Positions 1-7,911 of a DNA stretch of 58,017 bases are shown here, in pieces; the first letter of the stretch is position 1; every line of letters starts with the position of its first letter. Below the pieces are notes generated by a model that was not told the DNA's origin, searched no databases, and was given only the letters and a program-made list of their open reading frames with translations. Source of the stretch: an uncultured Muribaculaceae bacterium (lineage in GTDB: Bacteria > Bacteroidota > Bacteroidia > Bacteroidales > Muribaculaceae); NCBI GenBank assembly GCA_947174275.1, contig CAMWIJ010000010.1:1-58017 (forward strand). Direction: 5' to 3'. The position numbers were made by a program, and so were the translations under genes.

Positions 1-2
1 TG

Positions 3-143
3 GTTAAATACAAATGGTCGCCTGAAAGCGATTACACTTGGATTGTGGTGCAAGCTGTCGATATTGATGGCAAACTTCAATTCAAAGATATATTTCCTGT
101 CGGTACAGAAGCCGAGGGTAAGAGCTATATAAAACGTAAATAA
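3..143 (+). CDS. C-terminal end of an unidentified protein (cut by window start)
   Basis: Frame 3 is open from the first bases to a TAA at 141-143, giving 46 residues that start VKYKWSPESDYTWIVVQ and end GKSYIKRK. The composition (aromatic and charged residues, alternating beta-like pattern) is protein-like, and a strong hairpin follows directly, so I read it as the true 3' end of a gene that begins outside the window. I do not recognise the family and no motif is visible in the short piece. Confidence 0.55.
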   Translation, partial: VKYKWSPESDYTWIVVQAVDIDGKLQFKDIFPVGTEAEGKSYIKRK

Positions 144-159
144 GACAACTGTCTTTTCC

Positions 160-212
160 GCATAGTGGGCTTTACCGTACTTTCGCAGTGCGTCAAAGCC
201 CATTTTCTATGC
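160..212 (+). terminator. Hairpin terminator after the partial gene
   Basis: GCATAGTGGGCTTT (160-173) faces AAAGCCCA (195-202) and then CTATGC (207-212), giving an 8-bp core stem plus a 6-bp outer stem. A TTTT run at 203-206 directly follows the core stem. It starts 17 bases after the stop codon of the first gene, so an intrinsic terminator is the simplest reading. Confidence 0.55.
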
Positions 213-340
213 AGACAACCTTTAGCTCGACGAAACATAGTTCGTCAATCCCAATCAATTTCCAAGTGCCGCAAGGTTGGCACGAATTAGGAGATAAACA
301 ACTACGTTACGTTTATCAGCTTCTCGCTTCCGACTTTTAA
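209..340 (+). pseudogene. 43-codon fragment resembling the N-terminus of a Bacteroidales prophage protein
   Basis: An ATG at 209 opens a 43-residue frame ending with TAA at 338-340. The second half reads VPQGWHELGDKQLRYVYQLL, a pattern (W-x-EL-x(2)-KQLRYVY-x-LLA) that I associate, from memory, with the start of proteins in Bacteroidales prophages that run on for well over 100 residues. Here the frame stops right after LLASDF. The ATG lies in the right arm of the terminator hairpin, which argues against it being a well-expressed start. I treat it as the remnant of a truncated or interrupted mobile gene; the family link is from memory and unchecked. Confidence 0.35.
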
Positions 341-393
341 GGGGTCAGCTGATAGTTGAAAATCAATATAAGGAAATACTAACGGTTTCCGGG

Positions 394-565
394 ACTGGGA
401 TCAGCCGGAGCACGCTGACGGGTGGCTGCTGACCCAGTATAGTGCAATGAATTGGGACCAAAGTGGCTCAAGTCTAAATTGCAGGTCATATTACAGCTTC
501 AGTTTAATATTGCTGTGAGGGTGTTGCAGAGCTCAGAGGAATGCCTCAAAAGTAGGACTTGAGCC
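394..565. other. Two strong inverted repeats in a gene-free stretch; possible structured RNA or mobile remnant
   Basis: The stretch 341-613 has no convincing gene. It holds one stem-loop with ACTGGG (394-399) facing CCCAGT (433-438), extended by CAGCC (402-406) facing GGCTG (424-428). A second, longer element is bounded by a perfect 10-bp inverted repeat, GGCTCAAGTC (465-474) and GACTTGAGCC (556-565). Inside it are smaller stems (ACAGC/GCTGT and GAGG/CCTC). Short open pieces in several frames suggest either degraded coding DNA or a folded RNA. No reverse transcriptase, nuclease or transposase accompanies it, and I cannot assign it to a family. Confidence 0.4.
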
Positions 566-613
566 GAAAAAATTTCGATTAAGACCGATAGAAACTAATT
601 TTTTAAGAGAATT

Positions 614-657
614 ACTAATAAATTAGTTGCACAACTAATTTATTAGTATTATATTTG
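614..657 (+). promoter_or_regulatory. Promoter and double operator of the BlaI-type repressor
   Basis: Bases 614-647 form a perfect 34-bp palindrome with 16-bp arms around CA. It can be read as two tandem 14-bp dyads, ACTAATAAATTAGT (614-627) and ACTAATTTATTAGT (634-647), separated by TGCACA. A Bacteroidetes -7 element TATATTTG sits at 650-657 with TTG at 627-629, exactly 20 bases apart, so the -33 element lies inside the palindrome. BlaI/MecI dimers bind dyads of this kind, so autorepression of the downstream genes is expected. Confidence 0.75.
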
Positions 658-680
658 CAACGTAATTAATTAACCAGGCA

Positions 681-1040
681 ATGAAAAAACTATCAGAAAG
701 AGAAGAAGAGATCATGAGTGTGTTATGGAATAACGGCGCTATGTTTGTGCGGGAGATTGTAGAACTCTTGCCTGAACCCCGGCCACATTTCAACACTGTC
801 GCCACATTTCTAAAGGGATTGGAAAGCAAAGGCTGGGTAAAAAAAGAAATGATCGGCAATGCCAACCGCTATAGTGCGATAAAAGATGTGGAAGCTTATC
901 GGCAAAACTCACTAAAAAATATCATAAGCCGTTTTTTTGGCGGCTCTTCATTTAATCTCGTGTCGACTCTGACCCGCGATTCATCTATTTCTACGGATGA
1001 ACTGCGCGAACTGATAAACATGATAGAAAAGAACAAATAG
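681..1040 (+). CDS. BlaI/MecI/CopY-family transcriptional repressor
   Basis: This 119-residue protein has the usual size and layout of the BlaI family: a winged-helix DNA-binding domain over roughly residues 4-72 (SEREEEIMSVLWNNGAMFVR, then the recognition region HFNTVATFLKGLESKGWV) and a short helical dimerisation tail (80-119). BlaI proteins bind dyad operators as dimers and are removed by proteolysis when a partner membrane protease is activated. The partner follows at 1049, only 8 bases after the stop, and a textbook double dyad lies in the promoter. The ATG at 681 sits about 24 bases after the -7 element. The inducing signal is unknown; a link to beta-lactams is not implied by the name. 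Confidence 0.9.
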   Translation: MKKLSEREEEIMSVLWNNGAMFVREIVELLPEPRPHFNTVATFLKGLESKGWVKKEMIGNANRYSAIKDVEAYRQNSLKNIISRFFGGSSFNLVSTLTRDSSISTDELRELINMIEKNK

Positions 1041-1048
1041 TTTGATAT

Positions 1049-2200
1049 ATGGGCACTGTCACACTTTACTCTTTTTATGTGGCGCTTATCCTGGCGACGT
1101 TCTATCTTCTATACAAATGGACTCTCGCCACAACCACATTTTTCCGCTTCAACCGCGTGGTGCTGATGGCTGGATATGTATTGGCGCTACTTGCATTGCC
1201 TGTCTTAAATCTGTTGACAGCGAATTCGGAATGCGATTCAACGACAATCGGTCAAGTTGCCATAATAGAGGCTGAACTGAGTTCTTTATCAGATTTTCCG
1301 GAGCCTACATGGCCTGAATTTGTCACTGTTGCATACCTGCTCGGAGTAATGGCGGCGGCTGCGCTTAACATTCGTTCTGCACTGCGCATACGGCATCTGA
1401 TAAAGAATGGGGCTCATATCCGTCGTAAAAGTTACACTATGGTGATTACTGACAGGCAATGTTCTCCATTCAGTTGGGGACGATATATTGTCATCCCGAG
1501 CTCAATACCGGAGGAAGATATAACAATGATTGTTGAGCATGAAATGAGTCATTTGCGCCACCGCCATTGGCTGGAGCTTGCAGTAGCTCAAATCATGGAG
1601 ATATTCAATTGGTATAATCCGGCCGCATATCTGTTGAAAAAGGAGGTGCAGGATGTGCATGAGTTTGAGGTCGACAGAGATGTAGTCGGAAAAGGATATG
1701 ACGAAAAGGCATATCAGATGCTATTGTTGAGAAGCAGCGTCGGAGCATCGTTCAATAATTTCGTCAACAGTCTGACACACAGCCGCCTTAAAACCAGGCT
1801 GCAAATGATGATGACCGAAAAAAGCAAATCTTCTCGCCGACTCTATGCATTTGTGATGTTGCCGCTTACCGTATTTGTAGTTTTGGGGGTGCGAAACTCC
1901 GCTTTGGCCGAAACGCTTTCCATGATTGATAATGCTGCAATCATGTCATCTGCAGTCAATGAGGTCATATACGAGACCAAACAATCAGAGACAGGTTCGA
2001 TATCACATTCTGTCAGCTATAAATCTGATGGTTATTTGTCAAGCGTCAAGTTGGAGCAGAGGGGTGATTCGCCTGAACCGAACATATACATAAACGGATA
2101 TCTTAGTTCCCGCAGCGAACTTAGCCGGTTACGTGCCGACGATATAATATTCATCTTATGCGATAGCCGCAGCAATCGGTTTGTAATCAAAACCAAATAA
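1049..2200 (+). CDS. BlaR1/MecR1-type M56 membrane metallopeptidase without a penicillin-binding sensor
   Basis: The 383-residue protein has membrane segments near residues 6-22, 37-56, 92-108 and 265-281. A zinc-protease site HEMSH lies at about 164-168, with a likely third ligand in the HEFEVDRD segment near 205. The SPFSWG motif before the active site is typical of family M56. Classical BlaR1/MecR1 proteins are near 590 residues and end in an extracellular penicillin-binding sensor. Here the part after the last membrane segment is only about 100 residues with no SxxK motif, so the signal is something else. It is co-transcribed with the repressor upstream, whose cleavage it probably triggers. 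Bacteroidetes carry many such short pairs beside outer-membrane genes. Confidence 0.85.
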   Translation: MGTVTLYSFYVALILATFYLLYKWTLATTTFFRFNRVVLMAGYVLALLALPVLNLLTANSECDSTTIGQVAIIEAELSSLSDFPEPTWPEFVTVAYLLGVMAAAALNIRSALRIRHLIKNGAHIRRKSYTMVITDRQCSPFSWGRYIVIPSSIPEEDITMIVEHEMSHLRHRHWLELAVAQIMEIFNWYNPAAYLLKKEVQDVHEFEVDRDVVGKGYDEKAYQMLLLRSSVGASFNNFVNSLTHSRLKTRLQMMMTEKSKSSRRLYAFVMLPLTVFVVLGVRNSALAETLSMIDNAAIMSSAVNEVIYETKQSETGSISHSVSYKSDGYLSSVKLEQRGDSPEPNIYINGYLSSRSELSRLRADDIIFILCDSRSNRFVIKTK

Positions 2201-2290
2201 TTCAATAATAACATAAGATACAATGCATTAGCCTTTTGCTCTTACAGAAGGTAGCCCTTGCTGTACCTTATCAAAACATCTATCTTTCTT

Positions 2291-4447
2291 ATGAAAATGT
2301 TATTTTCAGGCATTATGTGCGTCTGTTTAGCTACAAATGCCGCCGCACAACTGGGAAACCACGTTACGGATTCGATTGCCACAGAATGGGAACGTCAATT
2401 GCAACTTGACGAAGTAGTAATTGTAGCACAACGCCCCGTCATCAAACAACAAGAGGGGAAACTTATATATCTTGTCAAGAATGACCCTTATTGCGCAGGA
2501 CTTGACGGAATGTCGTTGCTTGACCGTATTCCACGAGTATCGGTAGAAAACGGAGCTGTAAAGGTCGCCGGAAAGGGGAATGTCCGTTATATTATAGATG
2601 GGATATTGATGGAACTTGACAATGACGCGATGATGACAAGGCTACGGGCAATACAAGCCGAAAATATAGAAAAAATAGAGATGCTTGCGACACCGCCATC
2701 AAGGTATGCAGCGGAACCGAATGCTGTTTATCTCTCTATTACCACGAAAGATGAGACTCTCGGCACAAGGGGAAGCGTATACGGATCACTCAGCAAAGGT
2801 GATAAATTCAGTGAATATCTGAGCGGCAGCATCAACCACACGACACGTCGCATCGAGATGTCATTCGATGCCAATATGTGGGACTATAAAGGCGTGAATG
2901 ACCTGACGGCCGATTATCGATTTGACAATTATTCAAGATTATCTGAAACCCGCACTGACATACACAATTTCAATGCCGGATTCAATACGATGTTCCGATA
3001 TAAATTTTCAGGAACGATGAATGCCGGAGTAATCGTAAACTACAAATATGACAATACGTCAAGCAGACGCGATAATCACACCGACTACTCTGCCTACACA
3101 TCATCTTCACACTCCACGGCAACTGAGAAACCGGTCAACGCGATTAATCTAACCGCATTTTATGATTGGAAATTCGGACATAACGGCGAGCTGTTACAAC
3201 TCACATACAATCTTTTCAGAAAGCACAATCCAAGCAACTCGACAGTGGCCACACTTTATGACGCCCCGGACTTACCCGAAATCGGAATAATGGAAAATGG
3301 AGCTATCGATTATACATTTCACAGCGGCAAAGCGGATTTCAAACTACCATACAAATGGGCTGAAATTGAAACAGGAATTGCGTATACGGATATCCGCAAC
3401 AAGTCGACGCTTGATGTAAGAAATTACAGTAATCACCTGCCGGCAGCCGGCTACGACATATCTAATGACTTTGATTATAGCGAGCAAATCGGTGCGATAT
3501 ATCTGTCAGCGGCAAGAAAACTTTGGGGAAATTTTCATGGAAAACTCGGGCTTAGATATGAATATACATGGACAAAAAGTTTTCTTCGCTCCAACGGCCA
3601 ATCAGATAAGGACAATTATGGTAAGCTTTTCCCGACACTTAACATTTCATGGAATAATGGGAACATCGGCTCGTTCAATCTCAGTTACTCGATGGGAATG
3701 GGGAGGCCGAATTTCTGGGATCTCAATCCATTCAGATATTATTCTGCCAGCGATGATTATGCATCAGGAAATCCGGAACTCAAACCGACATTATATCATA
3801 ATGCGGAAATCAATTATTACGGGCTCGGCGGATTGTATGCAGTGCTTTATACTTCCTTTGCCAAAGATGCAATAGGTCACATACGCCATTTTGACAATGA
3901 TGGAGTCAAAAGCACAATTCCTTTTAACTGCATGTCGACCAACAAAACCGGCATGTACGCCAGCTACCGTCGCAATATATTCAAATGGTGGGAGATGACG
4001 GTCGGCGGAGAGGTATTCCACAGTTACGCGCACAGCAACAAAGCTCTATTTGCAGCGTCATCTGTCAATGACTGGTCGGGAAAACTTGAAATCAGCGGAA
4101 ACTGGATGCTCAATCGTCAGAAAAATTTCATTTTAAATGCCCGATTCTCGCATTATTTCCCGTGGCAGGACAGCATGACGGAATATAAAGAGTTACAGTT
4201 GTTGAGCCTTACTCTGAGGTATTCATTACTCAACAACCGACTGAATCTGCGACTTGCAGCAAACGATATTTTCGGATGGAACAAATCCCGCTCAAAACAG
4301 CAGTTTAACGATTTCACCCTCTATCAGAAATTTGATTCACATCAGGCTCAGCTATTATTCGGCATAACCTATAATTTCGGTGGAGACAAGGTAAACCGAG
4401 TATGGCGTGATTCAAAAGAAACCCAATCATCACGCACAAATAAGTAA
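2291..4447 (+). CDS. TonB-receptor-like outer-membrane beta-barrel protein
   Basis: I choose the ATG at 2291, giving 718 residues, because it begins a clean signal peptide (MKMLFSGIMCVCLATNAAAQ); an upstream TTG at 2258 would add 11 residues before it. The mature protein starts with LDEVVIVAQRPVIKQQEGKL and a plug-like region (to about residue 155) typical of TonB-dependent receptors, followed by a long barrel of alternating aromatic strands. The N-terminal carboxypeptidase-like domain common in this family is missing. The barrel ends at YNFGG and is followed by a charged tail of about 25 residues rather than a terminal aromatic residue. It is the likely output gene of the BlaI/BlaR1 pair 90 bases upstream. 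The substrate is unknown. Confidence 0.8.
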   Translation: MKMLFSGIMCVCLATNAAAQLGNHVTDSIATEWERQLQLDEVVIVAQRPVIKQQEGKLIYLVKNDPYCAGLDGMSLLDRIPRVSVENGAVKVAGKGNVRYIIDGILMELDNDAMMTRLRAIQAENIEKIEMLATPPSRYAAEPNAVYLSITTKDETLGTRGSVYGSLSKGDKFSEYLSGSINHTTRRIEMSFDANMWDYKGVNDLTADYRFDNYSRLSETRTDIHNFNAGFNTMFRYKFSGTMNAGVIVNYKYDNTSSRRDNHTDYSAYTSSSHSTATEKPVNAINLTAFYDWKFGHNGELLQLTYNLFRKHNPSNSTVATLYDAPDLPEIGIMENGAIDYTFHSGKADFKLPYKWAEIETGIAYTDIRNKSTLDVRNYSNHLPAAGYDISNDFDYSEQIGAIYLSAARKLWGNFHGKLGLRYEYTWTKSFLRSNGQSDKDNYGKLFPTLNISWNNGNIGSFNLSYSMGMGRPNFWDLNPFRYYSASDDYASGNPELKPTLYHNAEINYYGLGGLYAVLYTSFAKDAIGHIRHFDNDGVKSTIPFNCMSTNKTGMYASYRRNIFKWWEMTVGGEVFHSYAHSNKALFAASSVNDWSGKLEISGNWMLNRQKNFILNARFSHYFPWQDSMTEYKELQLLSLTLRYSLLNNRLNLRLAANDIFGWNKSRSKQQFNDFTLYQKFDSHQAQLLFGITYNFGGDKVNRVWRDSKETQSSRTNK

Positions 4448-4471
4448 GGAATATATATAAGTTAATTTGGT

Positions 4472-4518
4472 AAAACAGGCAGTCAGCAGGCCTTCAGACT
4501 TGTGTGGCTGCCCGTTTT
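4472..4518. terminator. Bidirectional terminator between convergent genes
   Basis: AAAACAGGCAG (4472-4482) faces CTGCCCGTTTT (4508-4518) with one mismatch. The A and T runs on either side serve both strands: the plus-strand barrel gene ends at 4447 and the minus-strand CYTH gene at 4527. Confidence 0.65.
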
Positions 4519-4526
4519 GTTTGTTC

Positions 4527-4994
4527 TCAGTCAAACGGATAGGAGAGAGAGACAAGCATGGAATTATAGTAACGGCTGTCGCCGGTGACCTCTGTCCCTA
4601 CAAAGGGGGGCAACTCGAATGCTTCGTCAGAATGCGACAATTCTATTTCTGCTATGACAAGCCCGTCAAGCCGGCCTGCAAATTCATCTATTTCCCAGAG
4701 CCGGCCGGCGTATTCAACATAGTGACGAGTCTTTTCTATTACTTCGGCTATATTGCAAGATGCTATCATTTCCATGGCATCTGCAACCGGTATGCCGTAT
4801 TCCCATTCATTCCGGCAACATCCCGCGTTACGACTTTTGACCGTAATGAATGCGCGGTCATCAATGATGCGCAATCTGACTGTAGCATCGGGCGTTGTCG
4901 ACAGATATGCCTGTACTATATGTTTTTTCCCTTTTGCCAGGCTCTTGTATGAACTGTCTGTGACTATAAATTTTCGTTCTATTTCCAGTGCCAT
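4527..4994 (-). CDS. CYTH-domain protein (triphosphate-binding tunnel fold)
   Basis: The 155-residue protein opens with MALEIERKF, carrying the ExExK signature that defines CYTH proteins (class IV adenylate cyclases, thiamine triphosphatases, inorganic triphosphatases). Further conserved charged strands follow: RLRIIDDRAFITVK around residues 40-54, EWEYGIP at 65-71, and EIDEF near 103. These alternating acidic and basic residues coordinate a triphosphate and metal inside a beta tunnel. The size matches bacterial short CYTH proteins; the substrate cannot be told from sequence, but many bacterial members are tripolyphosphatases. It starts 6 bases after nrdG and is probably its operon partner. 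Confidence 0.85.
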   Translation of the reverse strand: MALEIERKFIVTDSSYKSLAKGKKHIVQAYLSTTPDATVRLRIIDDRAFITVKSRNAGCCRNEWEYGIPVADAMEMIASCNIAEVIEKTRHYVEYAGRLWEIDEFAGRLDGLVIAEIELSHSDEAFELPPFVGTEVTGDSRYYNSMLVSLSYPFD

Positions 4995-5000
4995 CTCTTA

Positions 5001-5495
5001 TCAATACTCAAACGTTACGACTTCGCCGGAGGCCAGCGATTTTTTCACATCAATTATACGCTGGTTAGACGAACCGCGGAAGTGAAGTGACACGTCGCGC
5101 TTGTCCGCCTCAAACGGCCCGTCGACGATTGCCTCTATATATGGAAGTATTTTTTCAATTCCGGGTAATTCCAACAGGCGGCTGTATGTAAATCCGGTGT
5201 AGAGCCATATCGTATATCCGGCTTCTGCAACCGCAATGACAAGCGGCGTTATTGCCGGCAAAGAATATAACGGATCTCCACCGGTCAGGGTCACGTTGAA
5301 ACCATTTTCTTCTATGACTTCCATTATGTCGGAGACTGTCATCTCGACACCTTGTGCAAAGTCCCATGTCTGCGGATTATGACATCCGGCGCATCTGTGA
5401 CGGCATCCTGCGACGTAGATCGACGTACGCAATCCCGGTCCGTCAACTGAGGTGCCTGGAACGATGTCCATTACACGTATTATTGATTCTTCCAT
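5001..5495 (-). CDS. nrdG: Anaerobic ribonucleotide reductase activating protein (radical SAM)
   Basis: NrdG uses a [4Fe-4S] cluster and S-adenosylmethionine to create the glycyl radical on NrdD. The cluster motif CxxxCxxC is visible at C31, C35 and C38 (CRHRCAGCHN). The SAM-contact segment TGGDPL follows near residue 71. At 164 residues the length is typical of the family. The gene lies downstream of nrdD on the same strand, separated by 64 bases that include a perfect hairpin ending 14 bases before the start codon. The ATG at 5495 is the only sensible start. Confidence 0.95.
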   Translation of the reverse strand: MEESIIRVMDIVPGTSVDGPGLRTSIYVAGCRHRCAGCHNPQTWDFAQGVEMTVSDIMEVIEENGFNVTLTGGDPLYSLPAITPLVIAVAEAGYTIWLYTGFTYSRLLELPGIEKILPYIEAIVDGPFEADKRDVSLHFRGSSNQRIIDVKKSLASGEVVTFEY

Positions 5496-5509
5496 ATATA
5501 TTCATAATA

Positions 5510-5543
5510 AACTGCCGGATATCATAAGAGGTATCCGGCAGTT
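5510..5543 (-). terminator. Perfect hairpin between nrdD and nrdG
   Basis: AACTGCCGGATA (5510-5521) and TATCCGGCAGTT (5532-5543) are a perfect 12-bp inverted repeat around a 10-base loop. It lies 16 bases past the nrdD stop and only 14 bases before the nrdG start. On the minus strand it is followed by TTATTATGAATATAT rather than a solid T run, so it may be a partial terminator, a processing site or a translational control element. Confidence 0.6.
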
Positions 5544-5559
5544 GAAATGTGACGTGATT

Positions 5560-7767
5560 TTATTTGTGAACCACACGGTCATTCAGTTCGGCCAGTTTCG
5601 CCTTGTTCCAACGGTCGGTTGTGCCGACAAGATATCCGGTGATACGCTGCAGTTTGTCGATATTCGAAGAATTACACTTAGGACATTTATCAAGACTATC
5701 CTGTGCATCTTCATAGCCGCAGTCCATACAACGGTTGCGGTTGTGGTTTACCGAGCAATAGCCGATATTGTACTGATCCATGAGCGCTACTATATCATCG
5801 ATAGCCTGCGGATTGTGCGTTGCGTCACCATCTATTTCCACATAGAATATGTGACCGCCACGGGTCAGTTCATGATATGGAGCCTCAATCTGCGCTTTCT
5901 TTCGAGGGGAGCAATGATAATAGACCGGAACATGGTTTGAATTGGTATAATATATTTTATCCGTAATGCCGGGAATGACACCGAATGTCTTGCGGTCTTT
6001 TGTGGTGAATTTGCCGGAAAGCCCTTCGGCCGGAGTGGCGAGCACTGAGAAATTATGGCTGTATCGCTCTGAAAATTCGTTGGCTTTGCTGCGCATGTGT
6101 GAGACAATGCGCAATCCGAGTTTCTGTGCATCGTCCGATTCGCCATGATGCTTGCCGGTCAATGCGACGAGACATTCAGCCAACCCGATAAACCCGATAC
6201 CGAGAGTACCCTGATTTATTACCGACTCAATGGTGTCGTTAGGCTTTAGATTTTCTGTTCCGTTCCAAAGGCGTGACATCAGAAGCGGGAACTGCTTTGC
6301 GAGTGCGGTTTTCTGGAAATTATAACGGTCGTTGAGCTGACGCGCTGTTATTTCAAGCACTTCATCAAGTTTCGAGAAGAAACGTGCGATACGTTCATCC
6401 GGCTCCATTATCTGCATGCACTCGATGGCTATACGCACAATATTTATTGTCGAGAATGAGATGTTTCCACGACCGATTGATGTTTTTTCGCCATAACGGT
6501 TTTCAAACACGCGTGTGCGGCATCCCATCGTAGCCACTTCATATTGATAGCGGCGCGGGTCATCTGCATTCCACTTTTCATGAATATTGAATGTTGCGTC
6601 GAGGTTTACGAAGTTAGGGAAGAAGCGACGGGCCGTCACTTTGCATGCCTGCTGATAAAGGTCATAATTCCGATCCTCCGGCAGATAATTGACACCACGT
6701 TTTTTCTTCCAGATCTGTATGGGGAAAATAGCTGTCGCACCATTTCCGACACCTTCGTATGTAGATTGCAGCAGCTCGCGAATGATGCATCGACCTTCGG
6801 CAGAGGTGTCAGTGCCATAATTAATAGACGAGAACACCACCTGATTGCCGCCGCGCGAATGAATTGTGTTCATATTATGTATGAAAGCTTCCATCGCCTG
6901 ATGCACGCGACCGACAGTGCGGTTGATTGCGTGCTGCTGCGCACGCTCCTTGCCCTGCATTCCGTCAAGAGGCCGCTTTATAAAATCTTCGATTTCAGCA
7001 TCGTAAAGATCCGAATAATCTTCTCCGGCAAGATTTTCAATACATTTCACTTCCTCAATATAAGAAGAACGCACGTAGGGAGCAAGATAAAAATCAAATG
7101 CCGGGATAGCCTGACCGCCATGCATCTCATTCTGTGCTGTCTCAAGAGATATGCATCCGATTATAGAGGCTGTCTCGATACGTTTTGCCGGGCGAGACTC
7201 GCCATGTCCTGCGATAAACCCTGACTTGAGGATACGGTCAAGCGGATGCTGCACACAAGTGAGACTTTTGGTGGGGTAGTAGTCTTTGTCGTGAATGTGG
7301 AGATATCCGTTTTTTACCGCATCTCGAGCTTCGTCTGACAACAGATAATCGTCAACAAAAGGCTTGGTTGTCTCGCTGGCGAATTTCATCATCATACCGG
7401 CCGGAGAGTCGGTATTCATATTGGCATTCTCACGGGTTATATCATTATTTTTGGCCTCTATGATTTCAAGGAACATATCACGCGTCTTTGCCCTGCGGGC
7501 AATGGAGCGTTTGTCTCGATAGGCGATATAGCGTTTTGCGACCTCCTTGCGAGGACTCTTCATAAGCTCGACCTCTACCTTATCCTGTATTTCTTCGACC
7601 GACATCTGTTCCTTTCCGGTAATTCCGATGCGGTCTGCAATCTTGTGAATCAATGCCTCATCTTCGCCAAGCTCGGTCTGAAGCATGGCTTTACGGATTG
7701 CGGCTTTAATTTTTTCTTCATTATAGCCCACTACGCGACCATCGCGTTTGAGTACGGTTTGTATCAT
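5560..7767 (-). CDS. nrdD: Anaerobic ribonucleoside-triphosphate reductase (class III)
   Basis: NrdD makes deoxyribonucleotides without oxygen, using a glycyl radical. The 735-residue protein begins with an ATP-cone regulatory domain (residues about 3-95, VLKRDGRVVGYNEEKIKAAI) that senses ATP/dATP. A large ten-stranded barrel follows. The C-terminus has a zinc site at C680, C683, C695 and C698, and then the glycyl-radical loop RITGYLVG with the radical glycine near 711. All parts expected of a functional enzyme are present. A promoter lies at 7869-7899 and a cluster of repeated motifs lies upstream of it, so regulation (oxygen, nucleotide level or NrdR-like) is likely. Confidence 0.97.
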   Translation of the reverse strand: MIQTVLKRDGRVVGYNEEKIKAAIRKAMLQTELGEDEALIHKIADRIGITGKEQMSVEEIQDKVEVELMKSPRKEVAKRYIAYRDKRSIARRAKTRDMFLEIIEAKNNDITRENANMNTDSPAGMMMKFASETTKPFVDDYLLSDEARDAVKNGYLHIHDKDYYPTKSLTCVQHPLDRILKSGFIAGHGESRPAKRIETASIIGCISLETAQNEMHGGQAIPAFDFYLAPYVRSSYIEEVKCIENLAGEDYSDLYDAEIEDFIKRPLDGMQGKERAQQHAINRTVGRVHQAMEAFIHNMNTIHSRGGNQVVFSSINYGTDTSAEGRCIIRELLQSTYEGVGNGATAIFPIQIWKKKRGVNYLPEDRNYDLYQQACKVTARRFFPNFVNLDATFNIHEKWNADDPRRYQYEVATMGCRTRVFENRYGEKTSIGRGNISFSTINIVRIAIECMQIMEPDERIARFFSKLDEVLEITARQLNDRYNFQKTALAKQFPLLMSRLWNGTENLKPNDTIESVINQGTLGIGFIGLAECLVALTGKHHGESDDAQKLGLRIVSHMRSKANEFSERYSHNFSVLATPAEGLSGKFTTKDRKTFGVIPGITDKIYYTNSNHVPVYYHCSPRKKAQIEAPYHELTRGGHIFYVEIDGDATHNPQAIDDIVALMDQYNIGYCSVNHNRNRCMDCGYEDAQDSLDKCPKCNSSNIDKLQRITGYLVGTTDRWNKAKLAELNDRVVHK

Positions 7768-7868
7768 TGCTTTGCTGTTTATTTGTTTTCCTTACTGTTT
7801 GAAGTGAAAGAGTACGTAGATAAGGTACGGTATGCGGCCAAAAGTTGATTGGTTGACCAAAAACATTA

Positions 7869-7899
7869 CAAAGCTATAAAACTTATCTCAAAGCTGCAA
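7869..7899 (-). promoter_or_regulatory. Promoter of nrdD
   Basis: On the minus strand TAGCTTTG (plus-strand CAAAGCTA, 7869-7876) fits the -7 consensus TAnnTTTG. TTG (plus-strand CAA, 7897-7899) lies exactly 20 bases upstream. Transcription would start near 7863, giving a leader of about 95 bases. Confidence 0.65.
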
Positions 7900-7911
7900 C
7901 TTTTATACACA

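Noticed and set aside
350..570. Diversity-generating retroelement or retron from the inverted repeats and W-rich frame
   Set aside because: No reverse transcriptase or target gene is nearby, and no adenine-biased template/variable repeat pair is visible.
4467..4952. 161-codon plus-strand frame opposite the CYTH gene
   Set aside because: It is antisense to a well-supported CYTH protein, starts inside a terminator and has no family features.
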